From Mucidula mucida (lineage: Eukaryota > Basidiomycota > Agaricomycetes > Agaricales > Physalacriaceae), in assembly GCA_015501055.1 (NCBI GenBank), contig JADNYV010000117.1, forward strand, positions 1 to 64,000: a stretch of 64,000 nt of DNA, written 5' to 3'. The position numbers were made by a program, and so were the translations under genes. Below the pieces are notes generated by a model that was not told the origin of the DNA, ran no database searches, and saw only the letters and a program-made list of their open reading frames with translations. Each line of letters starts with the position of its first letter. Within the stretch, counting starts at the first letter, position 1. This document shows, piece by piece, positions 35,575 to 46,718 of this stretch.

Positions 35575-36539
35575 CGTGAGCGTTGGTCAATTAAAGGATG
35601 GGAAATTTGAGCGCAATCGAAGATGATGGTCAAATCCAAGTTATATAGTCAACGATATCCCAATTTGGCGATGCCATGCTGCATTTGTTTTCTGAATGCT
35701 GTTCTTTTCCTTTGTGCCCAATTTGGCCAATTGCTGTAGACGGCAAAGCCTGAAGTGAATATCATTGGGAAGAGGCGTTGACATTGATTGCCTATCCAAG
35801 GGACCCTCTGCGTTTCTGCTTTCAACACATGCACTGGTCGCGTCGGTCAAACCACTCCAAACGTGGTTTGTCTGAGAGCATTGACAGTCCTGAAACCTGG
35901 GGCGCTCATAGAACAAAGGAAATCCATCCCTGTTACTCCTCTGGGACAATGACAATCAGTTCAGCATATTGACGGTCGGCTGATCAGAAGGTCAAAATTC
36001 CTATGCTTCTCGGGACTTGAGATCAGTCAAACCTGAGTCACCTACGGCCCTGGGTTAGCGCTTGGTCGTCCGACGTCGCGGCCTGTGCTCCGCTGCCAGC
36101 AGAAGTCCTCGATGTCGCCACTAAACCCACCAAGTCGTTGGCAATCAAATCCAGAAAGATCCGTAAGGAAACAATGGCTATTTTCCCGACTAGTGACAAG
36201 GGCTCTACTGTAGCTGGCCATGCCAGTGCCAGTGGCGTCGTAATCGCTGGAAAGAATCGGGCAGACCGCCTGAAGTCCACGTGACTACTTTGTAACTAGA
36301 AATGGCAAGTGTACTAGCGTGCACTCCATGATTGACGATTGGTGTCTAGTTGTCAGGCTTCAATTTGAACAGCACCACTGAGACGCTTCAAAGTTCACAT
36401 GGAATTTGCGACTACAAGTACGTCATCCTCATAAAAGCTTGCTAGTGATTGTAAATTGTATCTAAATAATTGACGAAGGCTCTAGAATAACGCTCTGCGG
36501 AGAATATCAGACACGCACACACTATTGAATCAATGCCAC
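35575..36539. other. Intergenic, nothing recognised
   Basis: Open frames here are short and lack family features on both strands. Confidence 0.4.
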
Positions 36540-37118
36540 TTACATTCCGTGGCGCATCTTGATCTCTGTAGTGAGTGCTTTCAAGCGTTCCGCACCATCA
36601 GGAACGAGAACATCGCAGTCCCAGCGATCAACCGGTGCTGTATCGAGGGGATCATCTGTTCCGACAGGCGGCGTAATCGCGCTCTTATCACCACAGTAGA
36701 ACGCCAGGCGGCGACCGAACGCACAAGCCCCTTGGAGGACCGACACCGAGCTCTTGGCAAGTGACATCCTCATATGCCGCCGAAGTTGACAATCAACACC
36801 CTCCCGAGTGCTCGTCGAGAACAACATGGTCTCCGCGTTCAAAAGCAGGATGAAGATGGGCTGGTTGGCGAGGTACACCTCGTAGACGTAGACGTAAAAG
36901 TTGAGAATAAGCGGTCTGTGGCCAACGATACTGAAACCAGACGTCGCAGGGAAAACGGCGCTCAGAAGTTCGCGGTACGGAGCGTAAAAGTCAGTTTCCT
37001 GGGCGTGAGGAGGTATGTTGCTGAATTCTTTCAACACAGATGCTGGCCAGACGCCTGGTGAAGGTAAATCTGAGGTTTCTCCTTCAGGCCAGCCCACTGA
37101 CAACGACGAATTAGTCAA
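36540..37118 (-). CDS. Hypothetical basidiomycete protein, 3' part
   Basis: A 190-residue frame is open without an ATG at its head, so upstream exon(s) between 37118 and about 37500 are likely. It has the look of a common uncharacterised Agaricomycete family: a central 'HRPLILNFYVYVYEVYLA' stretch, then GRRLAFYCGDKSAITPP, and a late W-D-x-D-V-L-x-x-D-G-x-E-R-L-K motif (WDCDVLVPDGAERLK). I know similar sequences only as hypothetical proteins. Function and the true 5' end are unresolved. Confidence 0.5.
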   Translation of the reverse strand: MTNSSLSVGWPEGETSDLPSPGVWPASVLKEFSNIPPHAQETDFYAPYRELLSAVFPATSGFSIVGHRPLILNFYVYVYEVYLANQPIFILLLNAETMLFSTSTREGVDCQLRRHMRMSLAKSSVSVLQGACAFGRRLAFYCGDKSAITPPVGTDDPLDTAPVDRWDCDVLVPDGAERLKALTTEIKMRHGM

Positions 37119-37871
37119 GGCTAAAGCAATAGAACTTGATGTCTTACCAAGCGCACGTTTGCGATTGACAAGAAGATCGTTTTCCTGTTTTCTGTGGCGA
37201 CCAGTTTGATACGGGGTGTATTTACCTGTCGCAAGCCGGCAGTAAGAAGGAAGCGTATGGGCAACAACAATGAGTACACACCGAAAGGTCCTTCGGGGTG
37301 CGCATTCCTACAGTTATTCGAGAACTTGCATGCGCCTTTCAGGAAGAATTGACAGATAGCCTGAAACGGTTGAGTAGTGAATCATCGACGAGCCATGGAA
37401 ATATCATACCATTTGCAGAGTAGATAAAACTTGAAGTCGATGATGGCGGGAGAATGGACAATCGACTGCACCAGCGCTGTTTTTATAGCATTGGAACAGC
37501 GAGGGTCGGGGGGATCGATATGTTATTGTGCAAAATCGAGAACAAAGAGACCGGACGTCATGGCTGCGCTAGAGCCGTTTCTAGGTGAAAGGTGAGCAAG
37601 TGAAAGACCACATATCAAAGACCAGCTAAGCGAGCGAATATCGAACGTCACTCCTACTTCAAAGAACCTTTGTTTTCCAAATGAAGTCGTCCTGTTGTAG
37701 ACCTAATGGAAAAGCGGTTGAGTTTGACGAGGGGATTCAGGTGAGCACTTACTCAATCACTGACATCCGGTGCAGCCAGAAGTACTAGTAGCGCCAAAAT
37801 ACCTCAATCAGAGGCACATGCCGCAATGATCTTCGGAATACCCACGCCACAGCCTCAGGGCCTTCTTGATC
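37119..37871. other. Intergenic, possible missing 5' exon of the gene at 36540
   Basis: No complete gene is recognised in it. Confidence 0.3.
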
Positions 37872-39127
37872 ATGAACCACCAGCAACGGCCTTCAGATAC
37901 ACCCGTTCCTCCTCTCACAACGACAGAAGTCTGCACTGCTGCAGATGCCGCGTTCTCTGCTCTCCGCACCAATGGTATCCCACACGCCTGCTTGTTCGGA
38001 AGCGCCGCATGTGCGCTACATGGCATGAAGCATCGCGTCCCACGGGTACGTTCGAAAGCTGTTATTGGATGACAACGACGTTGGTCCTGAAGTCAATACC
38101 TGTTTAGGACGTTGACCTCGTCGTGTTCAACGCAAATATGGATGAAGAGGCGTTAAAGCGCACTATCCAGAGCGCGGACACGCGTTTTCTCCTGGTTTCG
38201 TCCAAGAACCCGAAGAATACGTATAAGATCCTGTGGTTTACCCTCTCCTCCTCGCCACCCCGCCACTGCAAAGTGGACGTTTTGATTCCTGGGTTGCTGG
38301 AAATTCCCCGTATCCCGCAGGAGCACGTCGTGCTGCATTCACACGCAACGTTCAAACTCCCAGTTATGCCCCTTTTTCCACTCCTACTGTTAAAGCTGCG
38401 TGGCTGGGATGATCATAGAAGTGCACGAGCCGCACATTTGCGTAAAAAGACCCACGATGACATCAAGGATATCGACGAAGTCCTCGCCATGGCAGTGGCT
38501 AGGCAAGAGCGCGCTTCGACTTGGGTCCCGGAAAGTCTCGTTGCTTCTGCTAGTGCTCGCGTTCGCGAGTACGTGGCGCTCAATCACAACGAGAGCCGCA
38601 CGAAGGTAGAAGTTACTCCTCGAAGGATATCTGAGTGGGTTGCCATCGGAGTGTCGAACCAGGCGATACTTCAAGAAGATGTACAGGAACGCGTCAGGTT
38701 CCTACAGGAGAGGCACAATCAAAAGGCAGCTGCACGCGCGGCGCGTTACGCTCGGCGCGCTGAGAAGGAGCCAAGCACTGTTCAGTCCGTCGCTGGCACT
38801 GCTTCCACAGGAAACACCGCAACTGCCCCGCGTAGCACTGCGACGGGATTTAACATTGCGGCGCCTACTCAAAGAAATCAGTTATCCGGGGTGTCGGTGC
38901 CGCCACTGAAGGCGAAGCGACCAGGAAAGAAGGATTGGTATAAATGGCTGACTCCGGAAGAGCGTGATGAACGCATGGAGCGGCGGCGAACGCAGAAAAA
39001 GTTGCGGGAAACCAAGAGGGTGGGTACCATGGCACCCGAGCAAGCAGTAGAGATGAGGGAGCTGAGGAATCAGGAGCGTGAGAAGAAAAAGGAGGTCAAG
39101 ACGAGGATGAGGCTGCAATCACTTTGA
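37872..39127 (+). CDS. Nucleotidyltransferase-fold protein with basic tail
   Basis: Two exons, 37872-38045 and 38108-39127, give 397 aa. Residues about 20-150 fit the minimal nucleotidyltransferase fold: LFGSAACALHG (G42-S43), R-V-P-R-DVDLVV with the paired aspartates D59 and D61, and a third candidate D115 in HCKVDVLIPG. A helical region follows (PLLLLKLRGWDDH, then KTHDDIKDIDEVLAMA), like the DNA-polymerase-beta-type NTases of the AbiEii/MNT kind. The last 170 residues are Arg/Lys/Ala-rich and probably disordered or coiled (QERVRFLQERHNQKAAARA, then WLTPEERDERMERRRTQ), which suggests nucleic acid binding. Substrate is unknown: tRNA, RNA 3' ends or proteins are all possible. A truncated relative lies near tRNA-Lys at 43.7 kb. 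Confidence 0.75.
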
Positions 39128-39828
39128 ATGTGTCGGAGTCGTAGAGTCTGGATTCTGGATTATCTATTGCTTCAACTTGATATGTAGTTTCCAAGAATAT
39201 ACCGTTTAGATATGCATATGACTGACCATGATATCGCCCACAGAAACGTGCTTACAATTCTCAACAAGGCCTGTCCAACGCCAAGCTCAAATTGATGAGT
39301 TAGGGCTGGATGATGATGGGAGGAGGAGAGGAGAAATGTGACGAAGATAGTCACAGCTCTATACATCAGTTATCATGTTTACTGTCTGATAGCGTCAGAG
39401 AAATATGTATGTAGATCCTTTCACGACTTCCTTATAGTTACTGTGTTATACTATATTGGAAACCGCTTACGCTGGATGAATAGCTAAGACACAGAGCGGC
39501 CCACGCTTGCCTTTGGTTGGCGGTAGTGGGAGGCCCGACTCGGACCTGCTCACGTCCATCCTATTCCGTACTGTAACGATATGTTATTTTGCGCGTCGAT
39601 CGCGGAACGTGTTGGGTGAGACTGGATTACGTAAGTCTATCAACAGGAGGCCGGCGGCGGGATGGATCTTATCACTCCCCCTCACTCGTTGGGCTAGCAG
39701 TGCTCCAGAAAAACGCTCGGAATTCCTGCATTTGAGAGCAGGGGTACTACTACTACCCCAGCTGTTCTACTTTCTCAGGTGGGTAGCTAATCTCGTTTTC
39801 AGTGACTGATCGTTTATCCTTGTATAGT
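39128..39828. other. Intergenic, nothing recognised
   Basis: No gene is recognised here. The region is 700 nt long and includes the 5' leader of the F-box gene at 39829. Confidence 0.4.
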
Positions 39829-41349
39829 ATGATTACTACTCAAGATGCATTCACGACGACCTGTACTACAGAGGGCATAACTGTGCACCACATCCAAGAG
39901 AATTTGCCTGTCAAAGAGGATGACTGGCAACGACGCGTTCGACCGCGAATTGACGATCCCGCGGAATCCTTGCAAAAGATTCTTTTGGTCCCGACCATTG
40001 AACTTAGTCCCATTAAACTCCTTCCTCCCGAATTACTCGCCCAGATCCTCCTCTCATATTTTGACTCGCGCCTTCAAGAGGCTCTGGACTTGGCCGACAG
40101 TCCAGATCGCCTCGAGGACCAAATATCCATCGTCAAACGCGCGCAGAACATATTCCTCCAAGTGTGTCGCAAATGGCGTACCACTGCACTCTCGTCCCCG
40201 CGTCTATGGAATACAGTCGCTATTTGTACTCCAGTAAATTTCTCCGCCCGACGAGATGATTACCGTCGATATCTCAGCTCGCAGATTACGCGTGCAGGAC
40301 AATTACCCATCGAAACACTATTCTTCTCATATCCGGGGCGTCCAGCAGAAGGCTTTACCACCGAGGATTCTATCCATCTATTCCAAACAGCAGCAGACCT
40401 CATCCCACGCACACGCCGACTCATCCTCAAGTTTCGTGTCCAAGACTGGCTCCCTCATGTCAGCTTAAAAGAGGCTTCTATGCCCGAAGCTTTGGAGCTC
40501 GTAGTTTCCTGTCAACGGGGTGACAAGGCCGAGTCATACATCCCATGGAGCAGGCACCTATTTTCCCAAATTGTGCACTTGAAGACGCTCGAGCTCTGGG
40601 GTCCTTTAAGACTCGGATCATGCGTCGACGCTGGACGGCTGAGTGATTTGCGCACAGCAGTCGTCGGAAGCATATGCCTCTCCGACCTCCTCCAGATGCT
40701 TCAGAACGCGCCTTCATTAGAGGGGCTCTCCATTCGCGAGGTAATACTCGACCCCCTCCACATGACCAACGTCTTGCACAACCGTCTCAGCCGACTATGT
40801 CTCGAATTACCCTTCGATCTGCCAGGGCGGGAGGTCTTGGATTACCTCACGCTCCCGTCGCTCACGCACTTGGATTACAATCCCAGCCTTGCGCTCGGCT
40901 TGAGCTGGCCGAGGGATAACGACGTCGAGTTTTTCGCGCGCTCGGGGTGCATGTTAAAGACCCTCATTGTGCGGAACGTCGCTGTGCGCGATCTTATCAC
41001 GGAGATCCTCGCGTCACAGACATTGCTCGTCGACCTCCAGCTGGAAGACAACTCGCATTACCGGGCACCAGGAATTTCTCCACAGGCGCTAGATTTCTTG
41101 TCGCGCAAAGGCTTAGTCGGTGGGTTCCCCGTCCCCGCGCTGAAGTGTTTTCGCTTTTCGATTCATCCAGAGCATATGGCGGCTGTGCAGGAGTTTTTGG
41201 AAGCGCGGATGGAGAGCGGGTTGGAGTACTGTGGGATTGCGGTGGATAGGCTGCACTGTCCTCGGGTTACCGCTGAGTGGCAGGCGATGATTGAGCCGTT
41301 CCTGGAGGATGGGTTGGATGTGGAATTGTTCATTCCGGAGACACAGTAA
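39829..41349 (+). CDS. F-box protein, lone type (D)
   Basis: A single-exon frame of 506 aa starts at the first ATG (MITTQDAF). The F-box lies at about residues 62-130 (KLLPPELLAQILLSYF, then QVCRKWRTTALSSPRLWNTV), after a less ordered leader and with a helical insert in the middle of the box. The C-terminal 370 residues are leucine-rich and repeat-like (for example LKTLELWGPL, LEGLSIREV, LTHLDYNPSL), as in LRR-type F-box proteins. No close relative is found in this window. Likely role: SCF substrate adaptor. Confidence 0.85.
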   Translation: MITTQDAFTTTCTTEGITVHHIQENLPVKEDDWQRRVRPRIDDPAESLQKILLVPTIELSPIKLLPPELLAQILLSYFDSRLQEALDLADSPDRLEDQISIVKRAQNIFLQVCRKWRTTALSSPRLWNTVAICTPVNFSARRDDYRRYLSSQITRAGQLPIETLFFSYPGRPAEGFTTEDSIHLFQTAADLIPRTRRLILKFRVQDWLPHVSLKEASMPEALELVVSCQRGDKAESYIPWSRHLFSQIVHLKTLELWGPLRLGSCVDAGRLSDLRTAVVGSICLSDLLQMLQNAPSLEGLSIREVILDPLHMTNVLHNRLSRLCLELPFDLPGREVLDYLTLPSLTHLDYNPSLALGLSWPRDNDVEFFARSGCMLKTLIVRNVAVRDLITEILASQTLLVDLQLEDNSHYRAPGISPQALDFLSRKGLVGGFPVPALKCFRFSIHPEHMAAVQEFLEARMESGLEYCGIAVDRLHCPRVTAEWQAMIEPFLEDGLDVELFIPETQ

Positions 41350-41715
41350 TTGTATGCAGCACGTATGTACGATATGTGTAGTCTAGGACGTATGTGGATT
41401 TTGTTCAAGTAGGGAAGACTGGTAAGACATATTTACCACTTGCTTCGTGCTAGTGTCAATGAGATGTGTGATTAATGATCAAGGCTCTTGGAGTACACGT
41501 GGCATATGGATGTTCGGGGTAGCAGGAAAGGAGGACTCATAGTCACTATGAATTGTCTGACAGGACTCCTATTGTTGCGCTCCCGCCGACCGGCAGTGTG
41601 AGGTCATGTGCTCGCGTGTTTGTCTTTTGACGGCCCTACAGTCACAAACAAAGGTCATCCACAGACCACCACGATCTGCCTACCTAGATTCTGTCTCAAA
41701 CCCCACCCATCAGGC
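41350..41715. other. 5' region of family C gene
   Basis: No gene is seen. The stretch from about 41600 is shared with 49900-50019 before the second family C gene, although it lies outside the proposed coding region. Confidence 0.4.
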
Positions 41716-43357
41716 ATGGATCCAACGGGTGAGTTATGTTTATACTCTTTGGATGCGTGTGCTAATTAAGGAGTCAGACGCAATGGCCAGGAATCCTCTG
41801 CCCTCTACTTGTACATGTTCCTTGCTCTCAGAGTCGCTCAAGTCAGCACAGATACCGCGCACTCCACGAGTTCACCACCTTCTCCGGAGCAATTATCCCC
41901 CATGCGAAGCAGAGCTCACCGACTTCCGTAATGTCGTTGAACAGTTCCCTCGAATCATCCAGGACATAGATCAGCGGATTGACTCTGTTAAGGAGGTGCT
42001 TAAAAGCCTTCATGCTGCGCGAAAGCAAGCAGAATCTCATGTAGCCGACGCAAAATCTCTCATCCATCCCATTCGCTCTTTACCCAACGAGATCCTACAC
42101 GAGATTTTCACCTACTGTGTACCCAGGGACGCAGACTTCATACCAGTGACCGTTGACTCGCTGGATCCTCGTTTCGCACCGTGGACTCTGGCGCGTGTCT
42201 GTCACATCTGGAGGGAGCTCGTCATCTCCTCTCCGCTTTTATGGACATACTTCAAGTTCGACACCGCTTCGCATGCAATGGTCAGCAAAAAGAATTGTAC
42301 AGAAAAGACTTGTCTCTACCTCGAGCGCTCGAGAGATCTCTCCTTGACGATATTTTTGCGCGACATAAAGGGACAAACGGCCCATCATCCCGTGCTGCCT
42401 GCCTTACAGCGCGCCATGTCGCGTTGCACATGCGTTGTCATAACCGAAGCGTCAACCCGATGTTTGCAAGCATTGTCAGGGACTGTTTTCTCGCGGCTCA
42501 CTGCTCTTGTGGTCAGCAAATCCCATGTCGACAAGGTGCAAGTGGATACCTTCAACTCCGTTAGTGCACCTCAGCTGTGCGAGGTGTTATGTCATGATCG
42601 TCGTTGGGAGAGTATGAAGTATGTCGCTGTACCATGGTCGCAGCTCACTGTGGTCTGGAAGCTTCCAATCTACGACGATGTTGGCCTTCAGAGACTCCGC
42701 GATATTCCCAATATCGTTCATCTTGAAGTGATTATTCTCCAATCCTGTATTCCCCCCAACACTGTCATCCCCTTTCGTCAACTCTACGAGCTTGACCTTA
42801 CCGAAGATGGAGAAGCAGAACCGGGATGCATAAAGGCATTCATGGAGGCTCTGCTGCTCGAGGCTCTCTATTACCTCAGGCTCGACTACCGCATGCCAAG
42901 ACACCTGCTTTTCCCCAACCCGAACAAGTTTGCAACGGATACGTTGATGAAATTGGTCATCAGATCCAATATGCGCGGACATCCTGATAATATCCAGAAT
43001 CTGCTAGAGTTTCTTTCTCTCCTTCCCCGACTCCGTTTCCTGGCCTTCGAAGATAATCCGCTAGACGCATCCCTTCTTGCTGGGCTACGCTACTCCTCTA
43101 CGAATTCTCTCCTTCCCCATCTTCGTGTCCTTGACTTTACAAAGTGTGTCACTCCGCCAAATGATATATCGGCGCTCTTCGATATGCTGGAGTCTAGGCT
43201 CCCGAGCGCGTTGGACACCGCATCTAGCAGTGGAAACCCCGATTTCGTGCAATGTAGACCTTTGAGTATTTTATGTGTACCCTTGTGGTTGTATTCCCAC
43301 GAGGACGAGCGTTGGGGAGAGATCAAGAAGTGTGTGCGGCGAATAATATTGGAATGA
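41716..43357 (+). CDS. F-box protein family C (copy C1)
   Basis: Exon 1 (41716-41728) has only 13 coding bases (MDPT plus one base). A 49-nt intron with a good branch site (gctaat) follows, then exon 2 at 41778-43357, for 530 aa. The unspliced frame is also open to 41606, which would mislead predictors. The paralog at 50020 lacks the internal ATG near 41783 but keeps this spliced start, which supports the model. A coiled-coil segment lies at about 48-100 (DFRNVVEQFPRIIQDIDQRI), the F-box at about 103-165 (IRSLPNEILHEIFTYCVP ... RVCHIWRELVISSPLLW), then leucine-rich sequence to the end. Likely role: SCF adaptor. It converges on family B gene B2. Confidence 0.82.
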
Positions 43358-43397
43358 GGTATGTATTGGAATGAGGTATGTATTGGAATGAGGTATG
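43347..43397 (+). repeat. 17-nt tandem repeat, three copies
   Basis: The unit TATTGGAATGAGGTATG is repeated three times. The first unit contains the stop codon of C1. The paralog C2 has one related, unrepeated unit after its stop. Confidence 0.85.
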
Positions 43398-43695
43398 TAC
43401 CTCCATTTACAATTGCCCTCGTCGTGGTGCTCGTTATGGGTTCCCTCGTATTCTCCCTAGTTCCCGTGGTTGTATCTCCATGCACTTCATACGTGACTTT
43501 CTCCAGAAGCCACTTTTCGCTTAGTATGCTGTATTAATCAATGTAAATACCCTTCAGATATGTATATAACTTGGCATGATATTACTAGAAGAACGGGGAA
43601 CAAGTCCAGAAAAGAGAGTCTATAAGGACTTGAAGAAGGAAGGAATACCTTGGGACAGTTACGGCGTTTTTGGTGGAAGTAGTGCCAGCGACAGA

Positions 43696-43881
43696 CTACT
43701 CAGTCTTCGGCTTGTTCCGATTACCGAGTCGAGCCAGACGTGCCACGAGTGCAGCAGCCTTCCGGTCCCGATTCTCCTGTAGGATCCTCACGCGTTCCTG
43801 GATATCTTGTTCTTTTTTTGTTTTGCGGAGAACGTAGGGACCGATATTCTCCGTTGGTTCGGTAAAGCCAACTACTCTCAA
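43696..43881 (-). pseudogene. Nucleotidyltransferase tail remnant
   Basis: A 61-codon frame ends with KKEQDIQERVRILQENRDRKAAALVARLARL, similar in order and spacing to the QEDVQERVRFLQERHNQKAAARAARYARR segment of the protein at 37872. The N-terminal catalytic domain is absent nearby, so this is probably a 3' fragment of a second copy. It starts less than 100 nt from tRNA-Lys. A short helical peptide gene or an unrelated basic helix is the alternative. Confidence 0.5.
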
Positions 43882-43945
43882 ACCTAAAGTCTACCCTGAC
43901 TACTGATAAGGCAGTCACAAAAAACAGAAATGGGACGTAAAACTA

Positions 43946-44039
43946 GCCCACCGCGAGGGTCGAACTCGCAGCCTTCAGATTTCACCATACGCCCAGATAT
44001 ATAAGAGTCTGACGCTCTATCCGATTGAGCTAGGCGGGC
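43946..44039 (-). tRNA. tRNA-Lys(CUU) with intron
   Basis: The minus strand folds as a full tRNA. The acceptor stem is GCCCGCC/GGTGGGC, the D arm GCTC...GAGC, the anticodon stem TCAGA/TCTGA with loop CTCTTAA, and the T arm GCGAG-TTCGACC-CTCGC. The anticodon CTT reads AAG (Lys). A 21-nt intron sits after position 37, as in nuclear tRNAs. The mature length is 73 nt. CCA is not encoded. Confidence 0.93.
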
Positions 44040-44463
44040 GATGTGTGGCGTAAGTCACTTACCTTGTAGATGACTCTATCAAATATAGGATAATTCTGCT
44101 TGCTTTCACAAACACTGGTTTGAGCCGTTGACAAAAAGGTTCATTCCGTTCAATTTGTTTTTTGAAAGATGATACTCTAATCATGGCCCCGTAACGGAGA
44201 GGATGCAGACTATACGATTGACTGCAACATTCCACCACGTACACGAGCGGATGGTTGTACCTTGTGTTGGAACGGAAAGGCATAGCGTACACATGTAGTA
44301 TGCGACTACCATCCGGCCTACCCTAATGCGACTGTGGTCTAACATCCCGACGGGTGGGAATGAATGCAAAGAAAAGGTATGTACTGGTACTCAGGCGAAA
44401 ACACAAAGAAGAGGAGATTCAATCTTATAGAGAAAAGTCAAACAGTGACATGGCATTGAGAGC

Positions 44464-45540
44464 TTAATATGTTCTATGGCCCCTTTTCAAGTCCTTCCCC
44501 TCACCAGTGCCCATAAATTGTACACGCTTGAAGACGCTAACCGCATCCCGTAACACTATCGTCTTCAAGGACCGCGGAAGCAGCCAACCATGCAACGCAT
44601 TCGCAACCTCCAAATATTCCAAACACGTCAGACCTGACAGATCGAAGGCCACTGCAAGTACATCAGCATGTTGCAATGAGAGAAAGGGAGAGAATAACGA
44701 ACCATTACGTCTCGGAAAACTCAGATTCAATTCCTTCAACATTTCCTTGTTCCGTTGGAGAAGCGAAATAGCCTCCTCGACATGGCACGTCGACCACGCG
44801 CTGGTACTCTCCAGCTCCAGCCGCTCCAATGTCCCCACAATATTATCTCCTAACCAGTGTACGAGGTCGTTGTTCCACCCGATCACGCGCAAACTGCGTA
44901 GGTGGGGCATGCCCAGTGCAAGGCTGCGCAACCCAGACAATGATGCGTCTGGCAAATCCAAACCACCAGATGCAAGCTCAATGTCGAGCGCAGTGAGCCG
45001 AGGGAAAGAGCCGGAAAGAGCGCGTATGAAGCTCATAATATCCTGATATGATGCACAGGTCACTTGGAGGTCGCTGAGATACGGGAAATGCTGAGCGAAG
45101 AGCCCAACGAGAAAGGGATCGTTCTCCACAGCGCCCGAGCGAAGCGCGACATGCTTCGCTTTAAGCACCTGCAGCAACTTGCGATAGGACTGGGCATAGG
45201 CGGGTTTGCCGTCATCGAACGGAACGTCGCCAACGAGGGTTATGCCAGTGATAGACGAGGAAAGCGTCTCCCGCGATGAGCGTAACAGTTTGATCAGCTC
45301 TTTGGAACGAGAAGGGGATGACACGATGAGCGTCACAGGCGGAAGATGATAACGGCTGATACTGATCCAGGCAGGGTGGACGAGTGCGCACGATAAAAGG
45401 GCGACTTTATCGTCGGCGAGGTAACCAATGACAAGGTCGAGAAGCTCCTGCGGTACAAGCCCAAAAGGACCTGTGCTCGCAGAGGAGCGATGAGAGTGAG
45501 CAAACTTGGCGATGATGTTGCGGATGATGCTGAAAGCCAT
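44464..45540 (-). CDS. F-box protein family B (copy B2), shortened C-terminus
   Basis: Exons 45540-44703 and 44651-44464 join over a 51-nt intron to 341 aa. It begins MAFSIIRNII with the F-box at about 25-70 (FGLVPQELLDLVIGYL ... CALVHPAWISISRYHLPP). The repeat-like body matches B1, B4 and B5. The last 40 residues differ (NALHGWLLPRSLKTIVLRDA... instead of the usual end), and the stop comes earlier. The intron length is a multiple of three with no stop, so an unspliced mRNA also reads through with 17 extra residues. It converges on C1 across tRNA-Lys. Confidence 0.83.
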   Translation of the reverse strand: MAFSIIRNIIAKFAHSHRSSASTGPFGLVPQELLDLVIGYLADDKVALLSCALVHPAWISISRYHLPPVTLIVSSPSRSKELIKLLRSSRETLSSSITGITLVGDVPFDDGKPAYAQSYRKLLQVLKAKHVALRSGAVENDPFLVGLFAQHFPYLSDLQVTCASYQDIMSFIRALSGSFPRLTALDIELASGGLDLPDASLSGLRSLALGMPHLRSLRVIGWNNDLVHWLGDNIVGTLERLELESTSAWSTCHVEEAISLLQRNKEMLKELNLSFPRRNGSLFSPFLSLQHADVLAVAFDLSGLTCLEYLEVANALHGWLLPRSLKTIVLRDAVSVFKRVQFMGTGEGKDLKRGHRTY

Positions 45541-45581
45541 GATGATAGTGATGAAAGAAGGAGGGAGCAGTCGAAATTTAT

Positions 45582-45591
45582 GTTTATAAAC
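45582..45591 (-). promoter_or_regulatory. Palindromic TATA element GTTTATAAAC
   Basis: It lies 41 nt upstream of the B2 start codon and is the same element as before B1. Confidence 0.6.
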
Positions 45592-46550
45592 GAAACTGGC
45601 TATAGGGGTCTGCGCACTGCCTTCAGAATGAGATCGAAGAAGCCATTGAGAGACATGAACGTCTCAATCATCCATGTTCGTCGGCGTTCTCTATCCCCGA
45701 GATGGAAGCTAAAAAAGAACACTCAGAAACAATTCATCGAGGAGAAACACCTCATTACCACCAATGATCCCAGGCGCGCCTCCCATTTTTATTTCTCCGT
45801 CAGGATACCGGGATGAAGCATTTGAACCCAAGGATAGTAGAAGATGCCCGGGCGCGTTGTGCAATGTGTCACAATCAGATTTTCAGACCACTGGGATGAA
45901 GGGTGTTCGAAGGGCAAACTTGATTGGGAGACACAGCCAAGTTCCAAGTCTCAGTACGATTCAACAATCGAGGCTGGTTCAACGATCGAAATGCCTGGAG
46001 ACGTTCCGAACAATGTTTTACTTCTGCGTCAGGACGTCGCTCCGTAAGTCCGATATGGTTGAGCCATAGTCGTTAGAAATCGAGGAGGAGCGCGACGGCT
46101 TTGGTTTGTAGTAGAAGGCAAGCTCCCTTGCGTTTTGCGAAAAAGCAAGCGCGTCTGCTCGAGATCCGAAGTTGCACGCAGGGTGCGCGATTTCAACAGC
46201 GTCGGTTGGTGAGGTCATCAGCAGCATTAAGCATCCTGAGCGGCAACCAAGTACAACTGAAGGAACATCAGATGGTGTTTCGGAGGATGACAATTCACGT
46301 ACCAAGCATTATACTAGCTCATGAAATCCACGCCGTACGTCGTGCCAGGGCGTTGAAGATAGATCGCGTTGGTAGTCGTGGCCTAGGATCAAGTACCGAT
46401 ACTATCATCGACTGGTACGAAGTGAATAACAAAGCTCGATGATTTGTGAATCCCGGAATCCAATCGACGCGTCTTGATATCGGTTTGCCGGTGATGGACG
46501 AGGAATAATTTCACGCAATGAAGAGTGTCAGATCCGGGAGAAGGCGGATT
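45592..46550. other. B2 upstream spacer, duplicated family
   Basis: It is related to 4418-5160 and to 48866-49300. It contains the 'tactatcatcgactggtacga' core near 46390-46420. No gene is seen. Confidence 0.45.
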
Positions 46551-46718
46551 TTAGTCCATGTAGGTTGGACAAGCGCGCAGGCTGTTTTTAAAAGCCGTCG
46601 AGTAAAAAATGACGAGGCGATCAAGGTCCTGCGGCAACAGGACTAGTAGACCATTACTAGGGCCGCTACGATGACGAAACATCTTGTTCAAGAGGTGGTG
46701 TATAGTAGTCAATGCCAT
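46551..46718 (-). pseudogene. F-box family B 5' fragment (B3)
   Basis: A 55-codon frame begins MALTTIHHLLNKMF and continues LLVLLPQDLDRLVIFYS, matching the first 40 residues of the B proteins at low identity. The final stretch (LRACPTYMD) corresponds to the 'CALVHPAWTS' DNA after a deletion. The body of the gene is missing. It is an old, decayed copy between B2 and B4. Confidence 0.6.

Noticed and set aside
41606..41715. Upstream ATG of the unspliced C1 frame
   Set aside because: The paralog C2 lacks it, and an intron with good donor, branch and acceptor sites interrupts the frame. The 13-nt exon start fits both copies.
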